Positions 36,911 to 45,973 of a stretch of DNA of 64,000 nt are shown one piece after another. Each line of letters opens with the position of its first letter. The first letter of the stretch is position 1. The DNA is taken from assembly GCF_007097145.1 (NCBI RefSeq), contig NZ_VJVZ01000001.1, forward strand, positions 434,001-498,000. The letters run 5' to 3'. The DNA is from Flavobacterium zepuense (GTDB lineage Bacteria > Bacteroidota > Bacteroidia > Flavobacteriales > Flavobacteriaceae). The translations under genes and the position numbers were made by a program. The notes beneath the pieces were generated by a model that worked only from the letters and a program-made list of their open reading frames with translations, had not been told where the DNA came from and made no database searches.

Positions 36911-37993
36911 ATGAAAAATACTGCGCTTACGCACGTTCACGAAGCACTGGGTGCTAAAATGGTTCCGTTTGCAGGCTTTAATATGCCTGTTTTGTATGAA
37001 GGAGTTAATGCCGAACACGATACTGTGAGAAACGGTGTAGGTGTTTTTGATGTTTCGCACATGGGCGAATTTTTACTTTCGGGTCCACACGCGTTAGACC
37101 TTATCCAGAAAGTAACTAGCAATGATGCCTCTACCCTAATCATTGGCCGTGCGCAATACTCGTGCCTGCCTAACGCTACCGGCGGTATAGTAGACGACCT
37201 TATAGTTTATAAAATGAAAGAAGAAGAGTATTTACTTGTGGTAAATGCCTCTAATATTGATAAAGACTGGGAGTGGATCTCTGCACATAACGACCTTGGT
37301 GTTACTATGCGCAACCTAAGCGATGACTACTCGTTGCTTGCCATACAGGGCCCTATGGCTATGGAAGCCATGCAGGCATTAACCTCTATAGACCTTGCTG
37401 CTATTAAATACTACCATTTTGAAGTAGCCGATTTTGCAGGTATAGAGCACGTTATTATTTCGGCTACAGGTTATACCGGTAGTGGTGGTTTTGAGATTTA
37501 CGCTAAAAACAGCGAGATAGAGCAGATTTGGAACAAAGTATTTGAGGCAGGCGCTGCTTATGATATTAAGCCAATAGGCCTTGCTGCCCGTGATACCCTT
37601 CGACTTGAAATGGGCTTTTGCCTTTACGGTAACGATATTAACGATACTACCTCTCCGCTTGAAGCAGGCTTAGGCTGGATTACCAAGTTTAATAAAAATT
37701 TCGTAAATTCAGATGCGCTTAAGCAGCAAAAAGAAGCCGGTGTTACCCGCAAACTGGTAGGTTTTGAACTTTTAGACCGTGGTGTGCCACGCCAGGATTA
37801 CGAAATTGTTGATGCACAGGGTACTGTAATAGGTGTAGTAACATCGGGTACTATGGCGCCATCATTAAATAAAGGTATTGGCATGGGTTACGTTCCTGTC
37901 GCTTTTGCTGCCGAAGATAGCGAAATATTCATCAGGATACGTAAAAACGACGTCCCTGCAAAGGTGGTTAAGCTGCCTTTTTATAAAAAATAA
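36911..37993 (+). CDS. gcvT: Aminomethyltransferase (glycine cleavage T protein)
   Basis: Cytoplasmic enzyme of 360 residues that transfers the methylene group from the H-protein-bound aminomethyl arm to tetrahydrofolate and releases ammonia. Typical features are the N-terminal [45 protein letters not shown] and the folate-binding [12 protein letters not shown], followed by [19 protein letters not shown]. The C-terminal barrel ends with [20 protein letters not shown]. Genes for GcvP and GcvH are not in the window. The upstream gap shows no recognisable glycine riboswitch. Confidence 0.96.
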   Translation: MKNTALTHVHEALGAKMVPFAGFNMPVLYEGVNAEHDTVRNGVGVFDVSHMGEFLLSGPHALDLIQKVTSNDASTLIIGRAQYSCLPNATGGIVDDLIVYKMKEEEYLLVVNASNIDKDWEWISAHNDLGVTMRNLSDDYSLLAIQGPMAMEAMQALTSIDLAAIKYYHFEVADFAGIEHVIISATGYTGSGGFEIYAKNSEIEQIWNKVFEAGAAYDIKPIGLAARDTLRLEMGFCLYGNDINDTTSPLEAGLGWITKFNKNFVNSDALKQQKEAGVTRKLVGFELLDRGVPRQDYEIVDAQGTVIGVVTSGTMAPSLNKGIGMGYVPVAFAAEDSEIFIRIRKNDVPAKVVKLPFYKK

Positions 37994-38003
37994 TACTCTT
38001 ACA

Positions 38004-40043
38004 ATGAAAATATTAGCTGCATTTGCCTTTTTATTTACCCTGCAGGTAACCGCCCAGAATAATGAAAAGGCATGCAGCGTTTTCAATACTATTGCCAGCG
38101 TAATGCAAACCAGGCATTACCAGCCAAAACCGGTAGATGACAGCCTTTCGGCCTACGTGTATACTACCGTAATGGAGCAGCTGGACAACAACCGCACACT
38201 TTTCATTAAAGCCGAGCAGGACCAGCTGGAAAAACACAAATACAAGATAGACGATTACCTTAAAGGCAACGACTGTTCCTTTTTTACCGATTTTATCACT
38301 ACCTATAAAAGCGCTTTAGAACGCAATAAAAAGTTTGTAGAAGAAATTGCTAAAGAACCGCTTACTTACAATACTAAGGATACTATTTTTTACTCTAAAA
38401 AGAACTTTCCGTTTCATAGCAATACGGATAAGGTAAAAAATTTCATCCGCAAAAAAATTACGTTTGATATATTGGAAGACATATCTATGCTTAGCAAGAA
38501 TAAAGATTCGCTTAAGCAGCACCTGGACAAGCTTTTCCCGCTATCTAAAACAAAAGTTATAGAAACATATTTATGCCGAGTAAACAGCCTGTTGTCTCCA
38601 AACGAAGGTTTTGACAACAGCGTTTACAATAAGTTTTTCTCTGTATTCTGCTCCTATTTCGATCCGCATTCCACCTATTTCAATTATAACGAAAAGGCAT
38701 CGTTCGTGTCGTCTATTTCAACTGAAAATTACTCGCTGGGACTGTACGTAAGCCAGAATAATAAAGAAGAGATAGTTGTAGAAGAAGTAGTGCCCGGCGG
38801 CCCGGCATACGCATCTAAAAAGGTAGACAAAGGCGACAAGATTGTTAAGCTTGCCGCAAATGACACCGAATATATAGTATCCTGCGCATCAATGCAAACG
38901 ATTAACGATATCGTATCGAGCGATACGTATAAAGATGTAGATCTTACCCTGCGCAAGCAGGACGGCACCTTGTATACCGTGAGCCTAAAAAAACAGGTTA
39001 TGAAGGCCGACGACCACAGCGTGTTTAGTTACATACTGGGCGATGGCAACGAAAAAATGGGCTATATTAAGATACCAAGCTTCTACTCCCCTTTTGATAG
39101 CGGCGTGGGTTCTGGTTGTGCCGATGATGTGGCTAAAGAGGTTTCTAAACTTAAAAAAAGCGATGTTAAAGGCCTTATCATCGACCTGCAATACAACGGC
39201 GGTGGCAGTATGGACGAGGTTATTCGCCTCGCCGGTATGTTCATTAATTACGGCCCGGTGAGTATTGTTACCGATAAGAACCAAACCTATAATACCGTTC
39301 GCGATTACAACCGCGGTATGATATTTAACGGCCCTATGGTGGTATTGGTTAACGGGTTTACGGCATCGGCCAGCGAATTTTTTGCCGGTGTAATGCAGGA
39401 TTATAACCGTGCCGTTATAGTGGGCAGCCCTACTGTGGGCAAGGCTACCATGCAAACCATTACCCCGCTTGACGAAGCCAACCAAACCGACTTTGTAAAG
39501 GTTACCATCGATAAGTTTTACCGAGTGTCGGGTAAAAGTAGCCAGTATGTAGGCATACTACCCGATGTAGAGCTGCCGTATGTTTTTAACGACATGCTTC
39601 CGCGCGAAAAAACCATGCCTACCGCCATAAAAAACGATAGCATACCCATTAACGTGCGCTACAGCAAAATGCCGGCCGATGGCCTTAAAAAGGCTGTAAT
39701 TGTCAGCAAACAACGCGTAGGCGCTAACCCTATGCTTAGTAACATTATTTCCATAAATAAGCGCGTGGGGGAACTTTACAAGGCAGACAAAGCTCCGCTA
39801 CCCATAACTTTTGACGCCGTGTATGCCGATACCCACTCTATGGATAAGCTTTGGAAAGAAATTACTACAGAGCTTGAAAAAGAGAATAAAATAACCATTA
39901 CCAATGCAGTGGGTAAATCAGGTACTGATGATGATTTTTACAAGAGTGTAAACGAATTTAAAGTAAAATCGATTAAAACCGACCCTTATATTTTTGAGGG
40001 GTTAAACATACTTAAAGACCTAAATAATTATAAATCGCGTTAG
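38004..40043 (+). CDS. S41-family C-terminal-processing protease
   Basis: An exported serine protease of 679 residues. The ATG at 38004 gives a signal peptide ending LQVTAQ; an upstream in-frame start would place 42 residues of the gcvT overlap in front and is rejected. A Prc-like N-terminal helical domain comes first. A PDZ domain lies at about residues 245-345 (EEVVPGGPAYASKKVDKGDKI is its core, GGPAYASKKV). The catalytic domain follows: VKGLIIDLQYNGGGSMDEV, Ser455 in GFTASASEFFAGV and Lys480 in VGKATMQ, spaced 25 residues as in E. coli Prc. It probably processes periplasmic or outer-membrane proteins. Confidence 0.92.
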   Translation: MKILAAFAFLFTLQVTAQNNEKACSVFNTIASVMQTRHYQPKPVDDSLSAYVYTTVMEQLDNNRTLFIKAEQDQLEKHKYKIDDYLKGNDCSFFTDFITTYKSALERNKKFVEEIAKEPLTYNTKDTIFYSKKNFPFHSNTDKVKNFIRKKITFDILEDISMLSKNKDSLKQHLDKLFPLSKTKVIETYLCRVNSLLSPNEGFDNSVYNKFFSVFCSYFDPHSTYFNYNEKASFVSSISTENYSLGLYVSQNNKEEIVVEEVVPGGPAYASKKVDKGDKIVKLAANDTEYIVSCASMQTINDIVSSDTYKDVDLTLRKQDGTLYTVSLKKQVMKADDHSVFSYILGDGNEKMGYIKIPSFYSPFDSGVGSGCADDVAKEVSKLKKSDVKGLIIDLQYNGGGSMDEVIRLAGMFINYGPVSIVTDKNQTYNTVRDYNRGMIFNGPMVVLVNGFTASASEFFAGVMQDYNRAVIVGSPTVGKATMQTITPLDEANQTDFVKVTIDKFYRVSGKSSQYVGILPDVELPYVFNDMLPREKTMPTAIKNDSIPINVRYSKMPADGLKKAVIVSKQRVGANPMLSNIISINKRVGELYKADKAPLPITFDAVYADTHSMDKLWKEITTELEKENKITITNAVGKSGTDDDFYKSVNEFKVKSIKTDPYIFEGLNILKDLNNYKSR

Positions 40044-40056
40044 AATTAATTTTGTT

Positions 40057-40087
40057 TTTGCAATAACAGCGAATAATTCTATTTTTG
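40057..40087 (+). promoter_or_regulatory. Bacteroidota-type promoter of the yebC gene
   Basis: TTTG at 40057-40060, a 19-base spacer, and TATTTTTG at 40080-40087. This fits the -33 TTTG / -7 TAnnTTTG housekeeping promoter of the phylum. The start codon follows at 40109. Confidence 0.6.
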
Positions 40088-40108
40088 TGCTGCAAATACA
40101 TAAAAACT

Positions 40109-40822
40109 ATGGGAAGAGCATTTGAATTTAGAAAAGCCAGGAAAATGAAACGTTGGTCGGCGATGGCCAAAACGTTTACAAGGATTGGTAAAGATATAGT
40201 AATGGCCGTTAAAGAAGGCGGGCCAAACGCAGAGACCAACTCCAGGCTAAGGGCAGTAATACAAAATGCCAAAGCGGCAAACATGCCGAAAGACAATGTT
40301 GAAAGGGCTATTAAAAAAGCATCAGACAAGGATACCGCTAACTTTAAAGAGGTATTGTTTGAAGGCTATGCACCACACGGCATTGCAATACTTATAGAAA
40401 CCGCTACCGATAATAACAATCGTACCGTGGCAAACATACGCAGCTACTTTAATAAGTGCAACGGCGCTATGGGCACGCAGGGATCGGTAGAGTTTATGTT
40501 CGATCATACGTGTAACTTCCGCATACCAGCTGAAGGCCGCGATGTTGAAGAGCTTGAACTTGAAATGATCGATTTTGGTGTTGAGGAGATTTTTGCTGAT
40601 GAGGATGGCGGTATTGTAATGTACGCCCCTTTTGAAAGCTTTGGTTCGATACAAAAAGAACTGGAGCACAGAGGTATCGAGATATTATCTTCCGGCTTTG
40701 AGAGGATTCCACAGGTTACTAAAGAACTTACCGAAGACCAGGTAGCCGACGTTGAGAAACTTCTTGAAAAAATTGAGGAAGACGACGACGTTATGAACGT
40801 GTACCACACCATGCAGGAATAG
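40109..40822 (+). CDS. yebC: YebC/PmpR-family protein
   Basis: A 237-residue cytoplasmic protein of the TACO1/YebC family. It begins GRAFEFRKARKMKRWSAMAKTFT, a basic N-terminal domain that differs from the usual AGHSKW but keeps the family layout. It contains GGPNAETNSRLRAVIQNAKAANMPKDNVERAI (core NMPKDNVERAI), YAPHGIAILIETATDNNNRT and a C-terminal TEDQVADVEKLLEKIEEDDD. Members act as DNA-binding regulators or as translation factors for proline-rich stretches. The promoter upstream and the hairpin downstream show that it is transcribed alone. Confidence 0.93.
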   Translation: MGRAFEFRKARKMKRWSAMAKTFTRIGKDIVMAVKEGGPNAETNSRLRAVIQNAKAANMPKDNVERAIKKASDKDTANFKEVLFEGYAPHGIAILIETATDNNNRTVANIRSYFNKCNGAMGTQGSVEFMFDHTCNFRIPAEGRDVEELELEMIDFGVEEIFADEDGGIVMYAPFESFGSIQKELEHRGIEILSSGFERIPQVTKELTEDQVADVEKLLEKIEEDDDVMNVYHTMQE

Positions 40823-40843
40823 TTTCCCGCTATATGATATTTT

Positions 40844-40872
40844 TAAAGGCTGCCGCAAGGTGGCCTTTTTTT
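40844..40872 (+). terminator. Rho-independent terminator of yebC
   Basis: Stem aaaggctgcc/ggtggccttt with a GCAA loop, allowing G-T pairs, followed by seven T. It lies about 20 bases after the yebC stop. Confidence 0.85.
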
Positions 40873-40983
40873 GTGCATATTTAATAATCACCTGTTTTTC
40901 ATAAGAATCAATAACCTTCTCTCCCACCCCACCCACCAAATCGTTACATTAGTACATTAAAAAATTTAAACATTTTTTCGGGC

Positions 40984-41006
40984 AACTGTAACAATTTAAA
41001 AAACGT
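40984..41006 (+). promoter_or_regulatory. Candidate ECF-sigma promoter (AAC...CGT)
   Basis: AAC at 40984-40986 (in gcaactgtaac) and CGT at 41004-41006 are separated by 17 bases, which matches the AAC/CGT skeleton of ECF-sigma promoters. It lies 31 bases before the sigma-factor start and would allow autoregulation. Inference from pattern only. Confidence 0.4.
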
Positions 41007-41037
41007 GCAGTCATTATAATAAACCAAGCCACTAAAG

Positions 41038-41589
41038 TTGACAAACGCGAATCCGGATAGTAACGAATTAATAACCCTATGCAAAGCGGGCAACCGCAAT
41101 GCGCAGTTTGAGGTATATAACCGCTATTATAAGCCTATGTACAATACTGCGCTGCGCATTGTTAAAGACAGCCACTGGGCAGAGGATATTATGCAGGAAG
41201 CCTTTTTAAAGGCGTTTACCAAACTGGATTCGTTTAAGGGTGAAGTTACTTTTGGGGCATGGCTTAAAAAAATTGTGGTAAACCACAGCCTGGATAATTA
41301 CAAAAAGATCAACAAGAATGCCATGGATTCGCTTGATGATGTTTTGTATAAGGTAGAAGACACCGGCAGTCCAGAGGAGGCAAAGCTGGATTTTCAGTCG
41401 GTAAAAGTGCAGGAGGTTATGGCAGCGATACAATCGTTAAAAGAAAGCTACCGTATTATACTTACACTGCTGTACATAGAAGGCTTTGACCAGGAAGAGA
41501 TTTGTGATATTTTGGCAATAACCCCGGGAAATTGCCGCACCACCATAAGCAGGGCTAAAGAAAGCCTGCTGAAAAAACTAAATGCGTAA
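41038..41589 (+). CDS. ECF-type RNA polymerase sigma factor
   Basis: An alternative sigma factor of 183 residues. Region 2 lies at about residues 20-90 (FEVYNRYYKPMYNTALRIV, then AEDIMQEAFLKAF for -10 recognition) and region 4 at about 120-180 (LTLLYIEGFDQEEICDILAI and TISRAKESLLKKL for -35 recognition). The only possible start is TTG at 41038, because a stop lies in frame at 41020-41022 and the next Met would delete region 2. The ATG of the next gene overlaps its stop (TAATG). The downstream genes are probably its regulator and targets in envelope stress. Confidence 0.92.
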   Translation: MTNANPDSNELITLCKAGNRNAQFEVYNRYYKPMYNTALRIVKDSHWAEDIMQEAFLKAFTKLDSFKGEVTFGAWLKKIVVNHSLDNYKKINKNAMDSLDDVLYKVEDTGSPEEAKLDFQSVKVQEVMAAIQSLKESYRIILTLLYIEGFDQEEICDILAITPGNCRTTISRAKESLLKKLNA

Positions 41590-42134
41590 TGAAAAACGAA
41601 AAAGACAGTTTAGACAATTTATTTGATCATTTTGACGGGCAATGGGATACCGAAAGCCCTTCCCTTGGCCACCAGGAGCGCTTTTTAAACAGGCTTGGCG
41701 GTAAAAAGCAACAACGCTTCAATATAAAGATAGCAGGGCCTATAGCGGCAGCCATTGCTCTTTTTATAGGCTTGTTTATAACGTTTGGCCCACATAAGGA
41801 TGGCAACACGGCTGCCAATAAAATGTCGCCGAAGGCACAGGAAACCCAAATGTATTTTGCCGGCATCATACAAAAGGAAATGGCAAAGGTTGAGAAACAA
41901 AACAGCCCCGAGACCAAACAGCTTATTAAGGATGCCCTGTACCGCATGAATAAGCTGGAAGACGATTACAACAACCTTACTAAAGAACTGCAGGAAAAAG
42001 GCGAGAATAAAAAAATTATCCACGCGATGATAACCAACCTGCAAACCCGCATCTCGTTCCTGGAAGAGGTGCTTACCAAAATAGAAAACATCAAAAAAAT
42101 TAAAGAAAACTACAATGAGAACAATCAGGCTTAA
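41589..42134 (+). CDS. Putative anti-sigma factor, single-pass membrane protein
   Basis: A 181-residue protein with a cytoplasmic N-terminus of about 46 residues, one membrane segment (about 47-67, AGPIAAAIALFIGLFITFG) and a periplasmic part. The periplasmic end is predicted as a coiled coil (KLEDDYNNLTKELQEKGE, LQTRISFLEEVLTKIEN). Position directly after, and translationally coupled to, an ECF sigma gene, together with this topology, supports an anti-sigma role. There is no zinc-finger (HxxxCxxC) motif. Its 3' end overlaps the next gene by 20 bp. Confidence 0.65.
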   Translation: MKNEKDSLDNLFDHFDGQWDTESPSLGHQERFLNRLGGKKQQRFNIKIAGPIAAAIALFIGLFITFGPHKDGNTAANKMSPKAQETQMYFAGIIQKEMAKVEKQNSPETKQLIKDALYRMNKLEDDYNNLTKELQEKGENKKIIHAMITNLQTRISFLEEVLTKIENIKKIKENYNENNQA

Positions 42135-43170
42135 ACAGATAATCTTCCTGTTATTCCTCTTACCGGGAATAGCCCTGGCACACGGCATAAAAAAGGGCAA
42201 ATACACAAGGGAGAAAAAAATAAGCAGGGCTTTTGCGGTTAACAGTACCGCCGGGCTAACGGTTTCTAACAAATACGGCAATATTTATATAACCACCTGG
42301 GATGAGGATAAAACAGCTATAGATGTGGTTATTACCGTGAATGGAAACGACGAAGACGACGTTGTAAAACGCATTAACGGTATAGATGTAGAATTTAATG
42401 CCACGGCAGCTCTGGTAGGTGCTAAAACAATTATAGAAAATTCCAGGGGGCGCAACATCAATATGGAGATTAACTATACTATAAAAATACCTAAACGCGG
42501 TACGCTTGGGCTTGCTAACCAGTATGGCGGCATTAAGCTGGGTGTAATTAACGGCGGTGTAAACATCAACTGCCAGTATGGTAACCTTGATATTGAATCG
42601 CTTAACAGCGATAACAATAATATAGTGTTGCAATACTGCGATAATTCTAAATTAGGATATATTAAAGGGGGTACTATTAACGCGCAGTACTCTGGGGTAA
42701 ATATATCACGTACCGATAAGATCACTGCCAAATGCGAATATACCGGACTTAAAATTGGCGATGCAAAAAGCGTTACCTACCGTGCCGAGTATGGCGATGT
42801 AACTATAGGCACTGCCGAAACAGTTACCGGTTCCGGTGACTACCTTAACGTACGTGTAAGCACCGTAGAATCTCAAATTAACCTTAGCGGAGATTACAGC
42901 AACATTAAATTTGGCATAGCCAATACCGCTAAAAATACCGTTGTTAATGGCGACTACACTAATGTAGATATTAAATACAATGCCGGCTACTCTTTTAATT
43001 TTGAATTTGACCTGGAATACGGCAATGTGAAGGGTATGAATGGTTTTCAGTTTACTGAGAAAAGGGTAAAAGATTTCCACAGCAATTATAAAGGCTATTA
43101 TAAGAGCAACGGAAGTAATAAAATATTCTTCTCGTCAGATTATGGAAACCTTACGTTAATTCAACAATAA
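42115..43170 (+). CDS. Exported DUF4097-like beta-repeat protein
   Basis: A 351-residue protein with a signal peptide (IIFLLFLLPGIALAHG). The mature part is a right-handed beta-helix-like repeat: short strands with Tyr-Gly turns (NKYGNIYITTWD, NQYGGIKLGVINGGVNIN, CQYGNLDIESL, AEYGDVTIGT and SDYGNLTLI). This is the pattern of the DUF4097/putative auto-transporter adhesin group and is related to the two head-GIN proteins that follow. Its start lies inside the putative anti-sigma gene, so the three genes are co-translated. Location is likely outer membrane or surface; ligand unknown. Confidence 0.75.
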   Translation: MRTIRLKQIIFLLFLLPGIALAHGIKKGKYTREKKISRAFAVNSTAGLTVSNKYGNIYITTWDEDKTAIDVVITVNGNDEDDVVKRINGIDVEFNATAALVGAKTIIENSRGRNINMEINYTIKIPKRGTLGLANQYGGIKLGVINGGVNINCQYGNLDIESLNSDNNNIVLQYCDNSKLGYIKGGTINAQYSGVNISRTDKITAKCEYTGLKIGDAKSVTYRAEYGDVTIGTAETVTGSGDYLNVRVSTVESQINLSGDYSNIKFGIANTAKNTVVNGDYTNVDIKYNAGYSFNFEFDLEYGNVKGMNGFQFTEKRVKDFHSNYKGYYKSNGSNKIFFSSDYGNLTLIQQ

Positions 43171-43215
43171 CAACAGGCAATCAATTAAATTACAATCATC
43201 AATTAAATTATAAAT

Positions 43216-43893
43216 ATGAAAAATCTTATCCTATTAGTATCATTTTTATTTAGCGTTGCCGCGGTTGCGCAGGTAACAGAAAAAAGGGACATTTCCGCCT
43301 TTACAAAAATTAATGTAACTGGCTCGTATGCAGTAGAACTTGTAAAAACCGGAGGCAATACTCTAACCATTAGCGGCGACCAGGACGCAGTATCAAATAC
43401 GCTCATAGAAGTAAGCGGAGGAGAACTTAAAATTGAAATGAAAAGGAACTTTAAGTCCAAATCATATAAAAAGCTTACAGTAATCGTTCCGGTTAACCAG
43501 TTAGAGGAGGCTGATATAACAGGGTCGGGTTCAATAACAAGTGATGTTGTTTTTACGGGCGACTTTAAAACATCGGTAACAGGATCGGGTAAAGTAAATC
43601 TGAACGTTAAGGCCAGCGATGCTAAAGCAAATGTTACGGGTTCAGGCTCTGTAACCCTAAAAGGAAGCGCTACAAGCCTTAAATGCCACGTGGCAGGATC
43701 AGGTTCACTTAAGGCAGCCGACTTTATTTGTGATAATGTTAGTGTAGAAGTGGCAGGATCGGGTTCGGCACACGTATACAGTAAAAAAGAATTAACGGGT
43801 TCTATTGCCGGCTCGGGCGATGTTACTTATGCAGGCGACCCGGCTGTAAATGACGTTAAAGTAAACGGATCGGGCAGTTTTAAAAAGAGATAA
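43216..43893 (+). CDS. Head-GIN domain (DUF2807) protein, first copy
   Basis: A 225-residue exported protein with a signal peptide ending AVAQ. It starts with the typical RDISAFTKINVTGSYAVELVK segment (core FTKINVTGSYAVEL). The rest is a beta-solenoid with repeated G-S-G turns (ITGSGSI, VTGSGKV, VTGSGSV, VAGSGSL, VAGSGSA, IAGSGDV, VNGSGSF). DUF2807 members are thought to be surface or periplasmic solenoids; substrate unknown. It lies 45 bp after the DUF4097-like gene and 66 bp before a second copy. Confidence 0.85.
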   Translation: MKNLILLVSFLFSVAAVAQVTEKRDISAFTKINVTGSYAVELVKTGGNTLTISGDQDAVSNTLIEVSGGELKIEMKRNFKSKSYKKLTVIVPVNQLEEADITGSGSITSDVVFTGDFKTSVTGSGKVNLNVKASDAKANVTGSGSVTLKGSATSLKCHVAGSGSLKAADFICDNVSVEVAGSGSAHVYSKKELTGSIAGSGDVTYAGDPAVNDVKVNGSGSFKKR

Positions 43894-43959
43894 GTTATAA
43901 TAAGCTGGCCCTCATCAGGCAATACAGCTAAGGAGTTCAATCATCAAATCAATCATACC

Positions 43960-44673
43960 ATGAAAAATTTATTAACCATTACCGTGGCATGCTTTGCCAT
44001 GCTTACTGCTACGGCCCAGCAGCAAATTGAGGCATCGGGTAAAACCGTAAAAACTACCAGGCAGGTAGCCGAATTTGAAAATTTATCTACCAACGGCCCT
44101 TTTGAAATTATCCTCAAAGAAGGCATCTCAGGTAAAATTATCATTGAAGCGCCGGAAAACATAACCGATTATATTATCACTGCCGTTACTAATAATACAC
44201 TCGATATTTCCATCAAAGAAGGCCTTATCTTTAAGCCTTCCAATAAAAACAAGGTAATTGTACATGTACCTTTTAAAGCTCTCAACGAAATAAGCCTTTC
44301 CGGTTCGGGCAGCATTATTTCAGAGAAAACGCTGGCTTCTAACGTAAAGATATTCCTTAACGGATCGGGCAACATAAACCTCAGGCTACATTCCCCTAAA
44401 ACCGAAGCGATCGTTACCGGTGCAGGCCATATTGAGCTTACAGGCTCGTCTGACAACTTTACCTGCTTTGTAACGGGTTCGGGCTCCATTAATGCAAAAG
44501 AACTGGACTCTAATAATGTAAACGCTGCTGTAAAGGGTTCAGGCAATTTAAAAGTATTGTGTAATAAAGCAATTAAGGGCAGAATAAGCGGCTCCGGCAC
44601 TATTGCCTTTACCGGCGAGCCAGCACAAACCGACCTGATGAAAACAGGCACCGGCGATTTTAAAGCATTTTAA
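43960..44673 (+). CDS. Head-GIN domain (DUF2807) protein, second copy
   Basis: A 237-residue exported paralog of the preceding protein with a signal peptide (AMLTATAQ). The N-terminal domain is RQVAEFENLSTNGPFEIILKE and the C-terminal solenoid again has GSG turns (LSGSGSI, LNGSGNI, VTGAGHI, VTGSGSI, VKGSGNL, ISGSGTI). Identity with the first copy is limited outside the turns, so the duplication is not recent. It is the last gene before a hairpin terminator at 44705-44729 and completes the ECF-sigma operon. Confidence 0.85.
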   Translation: MKNLLTITVACFAMLTATAQQQIEASGKTVKTTRQVAEFENLSTNGPFEIILKEGISGKIIIEAPENITDYIITAVTNNTLDISIKEGLIFKPSNKNKVIVHVPFKALNEISLSGSGSIISEKTLASNVKIFLNGSGNINLRLHSPKTEAIVTGAGHIELTGSSDNFTCFVTGSGSINAKELDSNNVNAAVKGSGNLKVLCNKAIKGRISGSGTIAFTGEPAQTDLMKTGTGDFKAF

Positions 44674-44704
44674 ACGTCACTTCATACTCGTTGTTTAAAG
44701 CTAA

Positions 44705-44729
44705 GCCATCCTGAAAGGGGTGGCTTTTG
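44705..44729 (+). terminator. Terminator of the ECF-sigma/head-GIN operon
   Basis: Stem aagccatcc/gggtggctt with a short loop and one G-T pair, followed by ttttgtttttt. It lies about 30 bases past the last operon gene. Confidence 0.75.
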
Positions 44730-44749
44730 TTTTTTGACACTAAAAACTA

Positions 44750-44779
44750 AACCTACAGGTTTTGCAAACCTTGCAGGTT
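44750..44779. repeat. Near-palindromic AACCT...AGGTT repeat
   Basis: A 30-bp imperfect palindrome built of aacctacagg and ccttgcaggtt words around tttgcaaa. It lies between two terminators at a convergent junction. Similar acctacaaggtt words are, from memory, dispersed in flavobacterial genomes. Confidence 0.5.
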
Positions 44780-44801
44780 GTTGGGAATGTAATTGAAACA
44801 A

Positions 44802-44830
44802 AAAACTCCGGACTGTTCATCCGGAGTTTT
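44802..44830. terminator. Bidirectional terminator of the cysteine/cystathionine synthase gene
   Basis: Perfect 11-bp stem aaaactccgga/tccggagtttt with a 7-base loop; T-tracts on both strands. It lies 21 bases after the stop at 44852 on the minus strand. Confidence 0.85.
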
Positions 44831-44851
44831 GTATATAAATCTAAAAACTGA

Positions 44852-45892
44852 TTATTTTATAAATTCAATTTTTTGAGCTTCTTCGAGGTTAACGCTGTCA
44901 AAAAATCCTTGTTCGTTCATCCATTCATCGCTAAATACTTTGCTCATATAGCGCGAACCATGATCGGGGAATATCAATACAACATTGCTGTCTTTTGTAA
45001 ATTCGCCTGCTTCGCTGTACTGCCTTGCTGCCTGTAACGTAGCACCGCTGGTGTAGCCTACAAACAAACCTTCGGTTTTGGCAATATAACGTGCTGCGTG
45101 GGCACTATCTTCATCTGATACTTTAATAAACTTATCAATAGCATCAAAGTCGGTGGCCGTAGGTATGAGGTTTTTACCAAGGCCCTCTATACGGTAAGGA
45201 TAGATCTCTTCGCTGTCAAACTCTCTTGTTTCGTGGTATTTTTTAAGTACCGAACCAAAAGCATCTACGCCAAGTATCCTGATATTTGGATTTTTTTCTT
45301 TTAAGAAACGTGCAGTGCCCGATATCGTTCCGCCGGTACCGCTACAAGCAATAAGGTGGGTTATCTGGCCACCGGTTTGCTCCCATATCTCTGGGCCGGT
45401 AGTGTTATAATGCGCATCTACATTAAGGTCGTTAAAGTACTGGTTAATATAAACAGATCCTTTAGTCTCTTCGTGCAGCCTTTTGGCAACGCTGTAGTAC
45501 GAACGCGGATCATCGGCAGATACGTTTGCAGGGCAAACATATACTTTAGCGCCCATGGCACGAAGCATATCTATTTTATCTTTAGATGACTTAGAGCTTA
45601 CTGCAAGAACACAATCATAACCTTTAATAATACTAACCATAGCAATGCTAAAGCCTGTATTGCCTGATGTGGTTTCAATAATGGTATCTCCCGGTTTAAG
45701 GATGCCTTTTTTCTCGGCTTCTTCAATGATATATAGTGCTATCCTGTCTTTAGTGGAGTGGCCCGGATTAAAAGCTTCTACTTTAGCATAAAAATTTCCT
45801 AATAATCCTTCTGTAACCTTATTGATCTTAATCAGGGGTGTATTCCCAATCAATTCCAATACATTATTATAGGCTTTTATTTCTTCTTTCAT
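44852..45892 (-). CDS. PLP-dependent cystathionine-beta-synthase/cysteine-synthase family enzyme
   Basis: A 346-residue type II PLP enzyme. The N-terminal [15 protein letters not shown] and the PLP lysine in [11 protein letters not shown] (Lys47) are typical; the phosphate loop is [11 protein letters not shown] and the substrate loop [12 protein letters not shown]. The sequence HSTKDR in place of SVKDR, and the Glu-Gly-Leu-Gly segment [12 protein letters not shown], place it nearer cystathionine beta-synthase than CysK. There is no CBS regulatory domain. It could make cystathionine or cysteine from serine derivatives. It is flanked by terminators and transcribed alone. Confidence 0.85.
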   Translation of the reverse strand: MKEEIKAYNNVLELIGNTPLIKINKVTEGLLGNFYAKVEAFNPGHSTKDRIALYIIEEAEKKGILKPGDTIIETTSGNTGFSIAMVSIIKGYDCVLAVSSKSSKDKIDMLRAMGAKVYVCPANVSADDPRSYYSVAKRLHEETKGSVYINQYFNDLNVDAHYNTTGPEIWEQTGGQITHLIACSGTGGTISGTARFLKEKNPNIRILGVDAFGSVLKKYHETREFDSEEIYPYRIEGLGKNLIPTATDFDAIDKFIKVSDEDSAHAARYIAKTEGLFVGYTSGATLQAARQYSEAGEFTKDSNVVLIFPDHGSRYMSKVFSDEWMNEQGFFDSVNLEEAQKIEFIK

Positions 45893-45973
45893 AAAAAAAA
45901 TAAGTTAGCAAGGTAAACTGTGTATAAAGTTTAATGACCTCAAAACCCTGCAAATCTAACAAAAAAAATTTAA

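Noticed and set aside
37878..38003. N-terminal extension of the S41 protease
   Set aside because: It overlaps the end of gcvT in another frame, and the signal peptide starts at 38004.
42256..42633. Open frames antisense to the DUF4097-like gene
   Set aside because: The plus-strand gene has a signal peptide and repeat structure; the opposite frames reflect its repetitive composition.
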